NCBI GenBank assembly: GCA_003505715.1
Contig: DNXU01000112.1
Span: forward strand, 9,590-27,761
Source of the DNA: Cyanobacteria bacterium UBA8803
Lineage (GTDB): Bacteria > Cyanobacteriota > Cyanobacteriia > Cyanobacteriales > Coleofasciculaceae
Reading direction: 5' to 3'
Length of the DNA: 18,172 bases
Of the stretch, positions 1-7,330 are shown piece after piece. The position numbers and the translations under genes were made by a program. The notes below the pieces were generated by a model. It was not told the origin of the DNA and made no database searches. It saw only the letters and a list, made by a program, of their open reading frames with translations. Each line of letters starts with the position of its first letter. Within the stretch, counting starts at the first letter, position 1.

Positions 1-49
1 CCAATCACCCATCACCCATCACCAATTACCAATTACCAATTACCAATTC
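1..49. repeat. Heptanucleotide short tandem repeat (STRR type)
   Basis: Seven consecutive 7-bp units of the forms CCAATCA, CCCATCA and CCAATTA. Such heptamer arrays are the STRR class known from filamentous cyanobacteria. It lies just past the end of the minus-strand cas6 gene. No gene or promoter is evident in it. Confidence 0.85.
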
Positions 50-50
50 C

Positions 51-1169
51 CTATTTTCTAGATATACTCAATGCCCGTCTCGCTAACTTGGCATAGGTTT
101 TGACGGTTTCGGCAGGCATCTCTAGATCGGAGGCGATCGCTTTTATTGACTCCCCGCACTCCCGCCGTGCCAAAATAGTCGCCCAAGTTTCTGCAATCTC
201 CGCTGCACGAGTGCCGCCTTGACGTTTGCGTTGCGCCAGAAACTGCTGAGTCAATTCGGTAATGCGCTGTGCCAATAGGCTTTGCTGTAACGGCAGAGTC
301 TGAGTTTCTTGAGTTGGCCATCCAGAGTGGGTTTGTCCTAAGCCAAAGGTGGTTTTATGTCCCGTTCCGCAATAAGGAGCAAACTGTCCTAAAGCATAGA
401 ACAACTGTTCAAAGTCAGGTTGGGAGGAGGCACCTGCCGCCAACCCCAACTCGATCGCACCCGTAAACCCGGTAACCGATCCTTTCTTTCCCGCCACTAC
501 TTTCACCGACTCCAAGCGGTGGCGATGAATTAGCACGTATTCCTCTACCCATGCTAAAAAGGCGTCTTGATCGAAGGGTTGGTTAGAAAAGTCATTCCAG
601 CGGCGCAGGTAGCTGTGAAAGAGGTTGTTGGGTACGGGTAAGGGGAAGTGATGTCCCTTGCGGCGAAAGCTGGTGGGGGTGAGGAAGCTAAGTTTTAGGG
701 TTTTGGCTGGGGCGTGGGAAAATAATTCATTATAAGTAGTGGGTGGTAGGGCTATCTTACAGGTACGAATCAGTAATGAGGTATCCCGTAACTCAATCTG
801 TTCTGGTAGTGCCCGTACCCATTGCGCCAGCCACTCTACTACAGGTTTTGAGAGCGCTGTCAAGTACCAGCGGTAAGAGGTATCAACCTTGAGTTGCAGG
901 TTTTTCCCAGCAGGGAGCAATTCGCCTTCTAGTCCAGAGATGGTAAAGGGTTTCTCAGATTGAGAGTCATGGAGATAGGCGGATAGTTCCGGGTTAGTTT
1001 GGCGCACCTGATCTAGGAACCAAGCGTGCAATTTAACTGCGTATTGAGGATAGAGATAGTCGGCGGCGCGGGGTGTTAATTCAAAAGCTAATCCTACCAG
1101 TTCTGTATCGGGCGGCCAACTGAGGTGGGATGGGGTAGCATCTTTTTTTGTGCGTTTGGGTCGGGGCAT
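51..1169 (-). CDS. cas6: CRISPR pre-crRNA endoribonuclease Cas6 with C-terminal HTH extension
   Basis: RAMP-fold endoribonuclease expected to cleave pre-crRNA within the repeats to give mature guides for the effector complex encoded downstream. Of 372 residues, about 1-290 are the Cas6 body. The glycine-rich loop GTGHKTTFGLG (268-278) is the family's C-terminal signature, and H48 in KLHAWFLDQV is a candidate catalytic histidine. About residues 320-368 form an extra segment whose ECGESIKAIASDLEMPAET stretch followed by VKTYAKLARRA looks like a helix-turn-helix. The segment is absent from minimal Cas6 proteins, so it may aid nucleic-acid binding or autoregulation (inference). It starts at the only early ATG, rich in Lys/Arg. 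It is the last gene of a minus-strand group with an HD protein and a WYL regulator. Type III-D systems usually rely on a free-standing Cas6, which fits. Confidence 0.9.
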   Translation of the reverse strand: MPRPKRTKKDATPSHLSWPPDTELVGLAFELTPRAADYLYPQYAVKLHAWFLDQVRQTNPELSAYLHDSQSEKPFTISGLEGELLPAGKNLQLKVDTSYRWYLTALSKPVVEWLAQWVRALPEQIELRDTSLLIRTCKIALPPTTYNELFSHAPAKTLKLSFLTPTSFRRKGHHFPLPVPNNLFHSYLRRWNDFSNQPFDQDAFLAWVEEYVLIHRHRLESVKVVAGKKGSVTGFTGAIELGLAAGASSQPDFEQLFYALGQFAPYCGTGHKTTFGLGQTHSGWPTQETQTLPLQQSLLAQRITELTQQFLAQRKRQGGTRAAEIAETWATILARRECGESIKAIASDLEMPAETVKTYAKLARRALSISRK

Positions 1170-1275
1170 CGTGCTGTTGGAGAAAGTGAGTTAATTTAAA
1201 GGGGAGCATGTCGCCTTAATCAGCCCCCTGCCCCCTCTCCCAAGCTTGAGAGAGGAATAAAAGTATCCAATGTAG

Positions 1276-1332
1276 GGGCGAGTCGCCTTTTGAGGATAAA
1301 TAGGGTAACCCATTAAATCTGTTGACTCGCCC
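1276..1332. repeat. Inverted repeat between cas6 and the HD gene
   Basis: GGGCGAGTC (1276-1284) and GACTCGCCC (1324-1332) are perfect 9-bp inverted arms about 40 bp apart. They resemble the dispersed MITE-like repeats seen in cyanobacterial intergenic DNA. A second small inverted repeat, CCTCTC and GAGAGG around CAAGCTTG, lies just upstream near 1233-1255. The 209-bp spacer otherwise holds no gene. Confidence 0.5.
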
Positions 1333-1378
1333 TCCTCCTAGATAGTTTATTTTCTGGAAGTCCCAAACTCTAGAGTAA

Positions 1379-1960
1379 TTAATCTGGTTTGACCAGTTCC
1401 TCTAATTCCTCAACCACTCGTTTCAATTCTGCTACCATGGGGCTGGAATTGTTCGGGTGATAGAGTTCTAAGAGGGACTGGTAAAACCACAATAGTCCTT
1501 CTTTGCCTGCTGTAAACACTGACCACAAATTTTCTCCCTGTTGGCGGTAATCCTGGAGGAATGACCTGGCATTATGGAGTTTATCTGCCAAAGCAACTCG
1601 GCGCACCGAGGGGGAACCCTGACGTAATTGGTCTAGATATCGCTGTTTGCGATCGCGCCAGGGTGGTTTGGGGAGGGTATCGGACTCGGTACAGCCATCA
1701 ACAATAGCTACTACGGTTTCGCCAAAGCGCTGTTTGATTTCTGCGCGGGTAGCTGTGCCGCCTTGGTCTTCTACGGCATCATGGAGGAGAGCTGCGATCG
1801 CTTCGTCTTCATTGCCGCCATCTTCTAGAACTAGAGCGGTTACTGAAAGTAGGTGAGCGATATAGGGTATGCAATGAATTTTTCGGGTTTGATGGCGGTG
1901 CAATTGGTGAGCGTAGACTAAAGCCGCTTCAAATCTTTCGGTAAGTTTGGGTATATTCAT
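1379..1960 (-). CDS. HD-domain phosphohydrolase, RelA/SpoT hydrolase-like (MESH1/SAH type)
   Basis: Small (193-residue) metal-dependent HD protein of the HD_4 type that includes the (p)ppGpp hydrolase domain of RelA/SpoT and stand-alone MESH1-like enzymes. The metal-ligand set is visible: H36 in YIAHL, H60-D61 in LLHDAVED, and D126 in ALADKLHN. These match the order and spacing of the family, and the length suits a single-domain hydrolase without synthetase or regulatory domains. The expected reaction is removal of pyrophosphate from an alarmone or a related nucleotide; the real substrate cannot be told from sequence. It sits between cas6 and the WYL regulator on the same strand with gaps of 209 and 123 bp, so co-transcription is possible but not shown. 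It is not the HD nuclease of Cas10. Confidence 0.85.
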   Translation of the reverse strand: MNIPKLTERFEAALVYAHQLHRHQTRKIHCIPYIAHLLSVTALVLEDGGNEDEAIAALLHDAVEDQGGTATRAEIKQRFGETVVAIVDGCTESDTLPKPPWRDRKQRYLDQLRQGSPSVRRVALADKLHNARSFLQDYRQQGENLWSVFTAGKEGLLWFYQSLLELYHPNNSSPMVAELKRVVEELEELVKPD

Positions 1961-1981
1961 GTGTCTTGTGTAGTTAATGGT

Positions 1982-2069
1982 GGGAATAGAATTGAGTCGC
2001 CCCCCTAGCCCCCCAACCTTGGGGGGAATAGAATTGAGCCGCCTCCCTAGTCCCCCAACTTTGGGGGGG
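1982..2069. repeat. Two tandem 42-bp units with G/C-block palindromes
   Basis: The unit beginning GGGAATAGAATTGAG is repeated with period 42 (at 1982 and 2024). Each copy ends in a palindrome: CCCCCCAACCTTGGGGGG in the first and a C5-AACTTT-G7 form in the second. These are typical cyanobacterial intergenic repeats. The hairpins could attenuate minus-strand transcription between the WYL regulator and the HD gene. Confidence 0.8.
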
Positions 2070-2083
2070 CTAGTGCATAAGTC

Positions 2084-3478
2084 CTAGTGGTAATTTTTGA
2101 ATTCCTCAGCAACTTCTCGGGCAATTTCCTGGCGCAATTCCCAAGGCATGATTACTTCTCCTTTGGGCCGCCAAGCCCTGAGGCGCAAACCGATGTTGGT
2201 ATCCCCTTCTCGATACCAAGCTTTGTAGTAGGCATCCTGGGGGGAGCGAGACTTGAGAATTGTTAATAAGGTTTGCTGGTGAGGTTTTGGGGCATATTTT
2301 TGAATGAGTTGCTGTAGTTTTTGATAGGGGATAGGCTCAAAGGTTTCATGACGGAACGTGTCTTTGATGTAGCGATCGTGAAAGTTGCGCTCAAACCGTA
2401 ATAGTAGGAGGCAAGAGGGGAGGTAGAAATCAAAGCCCCAGGCGTTTTGATTTATTTCTACTTCAATGTCATCGGGGGTAGGTAGGTGGTGGGGATACCG
2501 TTGCCGCAGGGATGTTGGGATATCTGGATTGTTCCAGTCTAAGGGTACGATCTGTTCGATCTTATCTAAACGGAAGTTATATCCCTCCCGCTTTTGTTCC
2601 GGATCTTGGCCAACAGTACAGAGGTAGACGGCGCGTTGCATATAGTAGATGCAGATGGGGTAAACAATGCAATTCACGCTGACACCGAGTTTGGCACTGT
2701 GGTAGATGAGTTTCACGGGTGGTACTGGAGTTTGCTGCCACAGGTGTTTGAGTTGGTGTTGCCAGTCTTCTACCCGGTCTTGGTTGGTAGAGGAGATGAT
2801 ATAGTCTACTCCCAGGAAAAATCGCCGGAACCCGCCGATCGGTTGAGAGAGATTTTGGGCGATTTCGTTGAGGTCGAGGTTAAGTGGGGGTAAGCCATCA
2901 AGGTTGGGTTTGGTATAGATAGAGTCTGAACTACCTGAGGTGGGGAAGTTGGGCAAGGTGGACACTCGTTGATAGTGTTGGTTTTGGCGTTGGAGCCAGC
3001 CTTGTTCTGCGAGAATTTGTAAGTCAGTCAACAAAGAGCGGCGAGTGACAGCCAAAGTCCTGGAATGTAAGAGTGCATCAAGGGGTTGACCGGAAATGAG
3101 GGTGTCATGGAAGATAGCATTATGTTGTTGGAGGGTGCTGCGCCATTCAGGTTCAAGGACTCCCGTTCTGGGTTGGAAAATCCACTCAGCAGTGGTTTTG
3201 GCACAGGCACAGTTGGGATCGTGCAGGTTGGGAATAGCTTCCCCTTTGGGATGAGTGGGGCTAAAAAAAGCATCGCGCCACTCGGCGTAAGTGAAAGGGT
3301 CATTTAACCAAACCCGATCTCGCTCGTCGCCGTAGAGACTGTGCAACCAAACCCAGAGGCGGATGGCTCGAAGGAGATTTTGTTTGAGTGAACCGCGTGC
3401 TAACCATTGGAGGAATTCGACCTGGGGGCGAGCCTCTTTTAGCTCAGCAATTTTCACCCTAATGTTGGCTTCGGACAT
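2084..3478 (-). CDS. CRISPR-associated WYL-domain transcriptional regulator (TIGR03985-like)
   Basis: Protein of 464 residues matching what I recognise as the cyanobacterial TIGR03985 CRISPR-associated family, which includes a Synechocystis regulator reported to lower crRNA accumulation. Residues about 1-80 hold a helical start (EFLQWLARGSL, LWVWLHSLYGDERD). Residues 135-172 look like a winged helix (AVTRRSLLTDLQILAEQGWL). The C-terminal half, near YLCTVGQDPEQKREGYNFRL, has the beta-rich pattern of WYL ligand-binding domains. C90 and C92 in DPNCACAK might bind metal. It is transcribed divergently from csx3 with about 100 bp between start codons, the usual position for a regulator acting on both operons. 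The ligand is unknown; WYL domains have been proposed to sense nucleotides. Family assignment is from memory of the pattern, without a search. Confidence 0.75.
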   Translation of the reverse strand: MSEANIRVKIAELKEARPQVEFLQWLARGSLKQNLLRAIRLWVWLHSLYGDERDRVWLNDPFTYAEWRDAFFSPTHPKGEAIPNLHDPNCACAKTTAEWIFQPRTGVLEPEWRSTLQQHNAIFHDTLISGQPLDALLHSRTLAVTRRSLLTDLQILAEQGWLQRQNQHYQRVSTLPNFPTSGSSDSIYTKPNLDGLPPLNLDLNEIAQNLSQPIGGFRRFFLGVDYIISSTNQDRVEDWQHQLKHLWQQTPVPPVKLIYHSAKLGVSVNCIVYPICIYYMQRAVYLCTVGQDPEQKREGYNFRLDKIEQIVPLDWNNPDIPTSLRQRYPHHLPTPDDIEVEINQNAWGFDFYLPSCLLLLRFERNFHDRYIKDTFRHETFEPIPYQKLQQLIQKYAPKPHQQTLLTILKSRSPQDAYYKAWYREGDTNIGLRLRAWRPKGEVIMPWELRQEIAREVAEEFKNYH

Positions 3479-3579
3479 GATCTCGCTGTAGTTACCTTTA
3501 TTTTCTAGAGTACTTTTAATTAGAAGAGGAGGCTTCCAAGACTCTTTAATATAGAACTATAGATTTAGGAATTGGATGG

Positions 3580-3885
3580 ATGACCACTTACAACATCAAA
3601 CTTGACGGCGACATTCTCAGGATTAGTTTTGGAGATCCAGCTCAGAATGACCAGATTGTACGGGATGCGGCAGCACGGTTGGATGAGATGGCGCAGTCTG
3701 GGGAACTCAAGGGAGGGCAACTGCTGAAAATTAATGGGCCAGCTTCTTTACCTGTGGCTTGTGTATTGGCTCATAAGATGGCTCATCTGTTTGGAGCCGT
3801 GGGCGTGTTTGATCCGAAGTTGGGGAAGTATGTGATTTCTATTAGTCATAGCCCTATGTACAAGCTAGGGGATTTGATTGATTGA
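3580..3885 (+). CDS. csx3: Csx3-family cyclic oligoadenylate ring nuclease
   Basis: 101-residue Csx3 (Crn3) protein. The family tetramerises and cleaves the cA4 messenger made by Cas10, switching off CARF effectors. Visible family motifs are LPVACVLAHKMAHLFGAVGV (57-76), VFDPKLGKYV (76-85) and SHSPMYKLGDLI (89-100), with H65, D78, H90 and D98 as conserved polar positions. The start ATG at 3580 follows AGGA at 3567-3570. An ATG four bases upstream is out of frame. In many cyanobacteria this domain is the N-terminal half of a larger Csx3-AAA fusion. Here a TGA ends the protein exactly at the end of the Csx3 domain, and the AAA part survives only as a fragment downstream. As the full Csx3 domain is present, it may still work as a stand-alone ring nuclease, as the archaeal protein does. 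Confidence 0.85.
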   Translation: MTTYNIKLDGDILRISFGDPAQNDQIVRDAAARLDEMAQSGELKGGQLLKINGPASLPVACVLAHKMAHLFGAVGVFDPKLGKYVISISHSPMYKLGDLID

Positions 3886-3992
3886 GTTGGCAAATGGCCA
3901 TGAGAGACTTGACAGCCTCAACCGATTTTTGTAGTATACATGTATTACATGATAGTGCGCTGCGATTCAGGTTTTGCCAAAGGACATCATTG

Positions 3993-4142
3993 ATGAAAGT
4001 TGTGCTGTATGGGCTGCCTCATTCCGGGAAATCCTGTTTGAAGGAGGGGTTGAAGCAAGCCATTCGCCGGATAAAGGGAGCGCCTTATCCTTACCTGGAA
4101 CGGGGGGAGGATGTTTCGACTCGTCCAATGGTGCAAGCTTGA
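3993..4142 (+). pseudogene. Remnant of the AAA/P-loop domain normally fused to Csx3
   Basis: From an ATG at 3993 the frame reads MKVVLYGLPHSGKSCLKEGL and on to GAPYPY, a Walker A P-loop (GLPHSGKS) and first helix very like the start of the AAA domain in cyanobacterial Csx3-AAA proteins. It stops after 49 residues at 4142, whereas the complete domain would need more than 200, so no Walker B or sensor residues exist. The same frame is open upstream to a TTG at 3882, and it differs from the csx3 frame. A second frame from about 4095 to 4168 (GTGGGCFDSS) could be a frameshifted continuation, but this is weak. No known function is possible for a bare P-loop. Expression as a short peptide cannot be excluded. 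Confidence 0.65.
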
Positions 4143-4352
4143 GCAAGGGTTTTAGTGGGTTTGAGTAGCAGGTAGATATTTTTTTGGTTGAGGTTATTCT
4201 TTATGTTGAGATTTTTGGGAATTATCTAATTTAGGGCTTCTGGTTAGGGGGATGTGGGGGGAGCGATCGCGCTTCTGATAGTAAGACTAACTCTGAAATC
4301 ATGATTTTCCATTTCGTATCGGTATCAACTCGTTAACAAGGTTAGTTGGATA
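4143..4352 (+). other. Gene-free spacer before cas10
   Basis: About 210 bp without a convincing ORF. It contains one HIP1 octamer (GCGATCGC near 4264) and AT-rich DNA. The promoter of the cas10 operon probably lies here, but I see no well-matched -35/-10 pair. The cas10 start has only a weak purine-rich stretch (TTGGATA) in front. Confidence 0.4.
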
Positions 4353-6605
4353 ATGACAGATTCTGTACACCCGATTACAACTGGGATTGCTTGGTGTCTC
4401 GCATGGGGTGAGGGGCGTGACCCCCAATTTCATTTAAGTGTGTTGCAGCAACTGCGACAGGCTTTAAATGAGGGGGGAGAGGTTCCAGAGGAAGTAAGAG
4501 AGATTGTTGAGCAAGTTAAGCAACTGCAAAATATTGATGAAAATGATTTTCCTGATACTCTGGAACAATTAAAAAATGATTATCGAGATCTATGGGGACA
4601 GAATACTCGGATTGGCTTAGTCTATGGTGGCGCAACTAAGATTAAGCAATATGTTTTTGAATCGGCAAAACTGCCAGATATTAGGGGTGCTTCAGCATTA
4701 CTCGACCGAATCAACTTGGTAGATATCCCTGCTTTCTTTGGCGAAGGCAAAAAATTGGTTTCAATCGATCAATGGTTAACAGAACACTTCCCAGGCTTAA
4801 AAAGCGCTTTAATTAAAGAACTGCTAATTTATTATAAAGGAGCCAACATTCTTGCCTTTTGCCCTGTTGCATTTATTGATGATTTAGCTAATGCCATCGA
4901 AAAACGTTACACTGAAGAGACATTAACTGCTAATTCCGCTGCTGTAGGTGATAAATTTAAGCTATTAGAAATTGGCTTTGGGTTGCTAAATGAATCAATA
5001 GAACAGACAAACTGGCTAGACTGGTATCTTAAAAATCAGGAAAACCCTTTGGTCAAAGCTTACTATGAACAACCTGAAGTTAAAAATCCACGAGAAGCTT
5101 TTAGGAATCGTAAGAACTTCAACGAATTAGTTGGCAAGCTCGCATCTCGATTTAATAAACGACGCAATGGTAATGATGAAACAGAAAGTAATCGACCTAC
5201 TCGTTGCTATCCACCAATGTTGGAAACTCATCCTTATTTATTGCGAGATGATAACACTCGTGCTTTGGCAGCAGTTCAAGCAAAAACAATTCCTAATAAT
5301 CCTTGGCTTTCTGAACCATTAGCGCGTAAAAGAGCTGTCGGGCTACTAGCAAAGCGTGCAACTTCTATAGAGAAACTGCGACGGAACTGGTATCAGTTTG
5401 AATGGGAGCCTGAGTTTATTGCAGACTGGGTAACTAGGTTTAATGAGGAATTTTTAGAACATAACCCAGACTATCGGCAAAACTACTACAGGCGTTATCA
5501 GCCAGCCAAAATAGAAGCTGCTCAAAGCCTAACTGAAATTGGAGATGCAAGTAAGGGTTTTGTCGCGTACATTTATGCCGATGGCAATAATATGGGTGGT
5601 TATATTCAAAAGTATATTACAACGCCGAAGCGATATCAGAAATTTAGTGAAGATATTTTTGAAGCAACTAAAAATTCAGTTTATATGGCATTAGCAAAAC
5701 ATTTAGAACCTCATCAACTACAAAATTTAGATCCTGATGATGAATCAACCCATAAAAATGGTGATTGGATTCATCCATTTGAAATCCTCCTGCTTGGTGG
5801 CGACGATGTGTTAATAGTGGTTCCTGCCAACAAGGCACTTGAGATTGCTAAAACAATTGGAGATAAGTTTGAGGAGATACTACTTAAAACAGGTCGTTAC
5901 AAACCAGTGAATAGTACCAAGGAAGCTCATCGATATAAAGGTGAAAGATTTCCAATAAGCCATTGTGAACTCAGCACTTCAATTGGAGTTCTAATTACTG
6001 CTTATAATACTCCTATTTACTATGCCAAGAATTTGTATGAACAATTGCTAAAATCTGCCAAAAAGAAGGCAAAGCAGTTAAAAAAGAACCATCACTATTA
6101 CGGTGGCACGGTTGACTTTTTAACGATGAAGTCTGTAACAATGATTTCCTCAAATATAGAAACTTTTCGCAAAGAAGGCTTAACTAAACAGCCACCAAGA
6201 CAACCAATACTAAAATTCTACGGTGCGCCTTACACATTGCATGAATTAGGAGGATTGCTTAAAACAGCAGAGGCGTTGAAGAAGTCAGAATTTCCGCGAT
6301 CGCAACTTTATCAAATTCGCAGTCTGCTAGAGCAAGGCAAACATACAGCAATACTGAATTATCGTTATTTCCGTACTCGATTGAAACCTAAAAACCAAAA
6401 ATTGCTCAAAGAAAAGTTTGAACAGGCTTGGTGTGAAGCTAAAACTAATGATGGCAACTTAGCACCGTGGATGTCTTTGCTAGAAGAAGATTGCACGACT
6501 ACTTATGAAACTATTTGGCGAGAATTAGTAGACTTATATCCTTTCATTCAAGAATCTGAACAAAAGGAAAATAAACAGCTTTCTAATGCGGAAATACAAG
6601 CATGA
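4353..6605 (+). CDS. cas10: Type III CRISPR large subunit Cas10, HD-less, with active-type GGDD cyclase motif
   Basis: 750-residue signature subunit of type III effectors. Residues 91-120 hold the conserved N-terminal block (YGGATKIKQY, then LPDIRGASALLDRI). The cyclase palm has IYADGNNMGG at 407-416, including D410, and LLGGDDVLIVV with G482-G483-D484-D485, the motif that polymerises ATP into cyclic oligoadenylate. The N-terminus goes almost directly into the palm region without an HD signature, so the single-stranded DNase domain of many Cas10 proteins is absent. The C-terminal 100 residues are helical, as in the small-subunit-like D4 domain. It overlaps the next gene by 4 bp (ATGA), starting a tight operon with cas7, csx10 and cas11. 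Neighbour content (csx10, csx19, several csm3-like genes) indicates subtype III-D rather than III-A or III-B. Confidence 0.93.
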   Translation: MTDSVHPITTGIAWCLAWGEGRDPQFHLSVLQQLRQALNEGGEVPEEVREIVEQVKQLQNIDENDFPDTLEQLKNDYRDLWGQNTRIGLVYGGATKIKQYVFESAKLPDIRGASALLDRINLVDIPAFFGEGKKLVSIDQWLTEHFPGLKSALIKELLIYYKGANILAFCPVAFIDDLANAIEKRYTEETLTANSAAVGDKFKLLEIGFGLLNESIEQTNWLDWYLKNQENPLVKAYYEQPEVKNPREAFRNRKNFNELVGKLASRFNKRRNGNDETESNRPTRCYPPMLETHPYLLRDDNTRALAAVQAKTIPNNPWLSEPLARKRAVGLLAKRATSIEKLRRNWYQFEWEPEFIADWVTRFNEEFLEHNPDYRQNYYRRYQPAKIEAAQSLTEIGDASKGFVAYIYADGNNMGGYIQKYITTPKRYQKFSEDIFEATKNSVYMALAKHLEPHQLQNLDPDDESTHKNGDWIHPFEILLLGGDDVLIVVPANKALEIAKTIGDKFEEILLKTGRYKPVNSTKEAHRYKGERFPISHCELSTSIGVLITAYNTPIYYAKNLYEQLLKSAKKKAKQLKKNHHYYGGTVDFLTMKSVTMISSNIETFRKEGLTKQPPRQPILKFYGAPYTLHELGGLLKTAEALKKSEFPRSQLYQIRSLLEQGKHTAILNYRYFRTRLKPKNQKLLKEKFEQAWCEAKTNDGNLAPWMSLLEEDCTTTYETIWRELVDLYPFIQESEQKENKQLSNAEIQA

Positions 6606-7330
6606 TTTATCTTCAAGAGTTATTATCAGATTCAGTAGAATCTATGTCACTTACTGCTGTAATTGACACTGCGTTATGTGTCGGTGCAGGTGGTTCTTCC
6701 GGTTCTTTAGCAGATAAACCAATTGTGCGTACTGCTGAGGGAAAACTACTAATTCCTGCTTCTCAACTTAAAGGACGCTTGCGCCATGAATGCGAAAAAT
6801 TAGCACGGGGTTTAGGTTGGTATATTTGTCAGTCTCCTAACCCCCAAACTATGTGCCCGCAGCGTGCAGGTTTCCCGGAAGAAGAAGAAAGACATTTTCA
6901 TCGCAATGATGACTATCGAGTGCCAGGGTATGAGAGATATCATTGCCTAATTTGCCAAATTTTTGGAAATCCTACCTTGCCGTTACGGATTATTTTTGAT
7001 GACTTAATTTGTGAGGAATATCCAGAAAATTTACCTGAAGTTTTGCGTCCAGGTGTAACAATTAACCGTCGTCGTGGCACGGCTGAAGAGAAAAAACTAT
7101 ACTTTCTGGAAACCTCACCTGCAAATGCACAGCTACGATTTGGAGGAAATATTCACCTACAGCCAGATTATCCTCACTCTGCCAAAGTGCTGCTTTTAGC
7201 AGGGTTGCATCACATTAAAGCGTTAGGTGGTTCTAAATCGGCTGGACTAGGTTGGTTGCAATGGGAATTTAAAGGACTATCAGTGAATGAGAGTGATTGG
7301 CAAGCACTTTTACCAAGAGGTGAGAAATGA
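6602..7330 (+). CDS. Cas7/Csm3-like RAMP subunit with four-Cys zinc-finger motif
   Basis: 242-residue backbone subunit that should bind crRNA and cleave target RNA. The first RAMP motif carries the slicing-type aspartate D38 in ADKPIVRT. It is followed by IPASQLKGRLR (51-61), the family's PGSSLKG-like loop, and ends with the glycine-rich stretch ALGGSKSAGLGWL. C76, C85, C115 and C118 (CxxC in YHCLICQIFG), together with nearby histidines, look like a zinc finger of the kind found in Cas7 proteins of type III and the related gRAMP effectors. Its start overlaps the cas10 stop and its stop overlaps the csx10 start, both as ATGA, implying translational coupling. It is one of four Cas7-type proteins in the locus. 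Confidence 0.85.
   Translation: MIYLQELLSDSVESMSLTAVIDTALCVGAGGSSGSLADKPIVRTAEGKLLIPASQLKGRLRHECEKLARGLGWYICQSPNPQTMCPQRAGFPEEEERHFHRNDDYRVPGYERYHCLICQIFGNPTLPLRIIFDDLICEEYPENLPEVLRPGVTINRRRGTAEEKKLYFLETSPANAQLRFGGNIHLQPDYPHSAKVLLLAGLHHIKALGGSKSAGLGWLQWEFKGLSVNESDWQALLPRGEK

Noticed and set aside
3882..3992. Upstream extension of the P-loop fragment from a TTG start.
   Set aside because: The extra 37 residues resemble nothing in the AAA family and no ribosome site supports the start. I treat the recognisable part as beginning at 3993.
3974..4168. 64-codon ORF in another frame over the AAA remnant.
   Set aside because: Mostly an overlapping-frame shadow. Only the end (GTGGGCFDSS) might be a frameshifted AAA piece, too weak to list as a gene.
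4207..4240. Possible promoter before cas10 (TTGAGA with TAATTT).
   Set aside because: The spacing is 15 bp and the boxes match poorly, so I do not call it.
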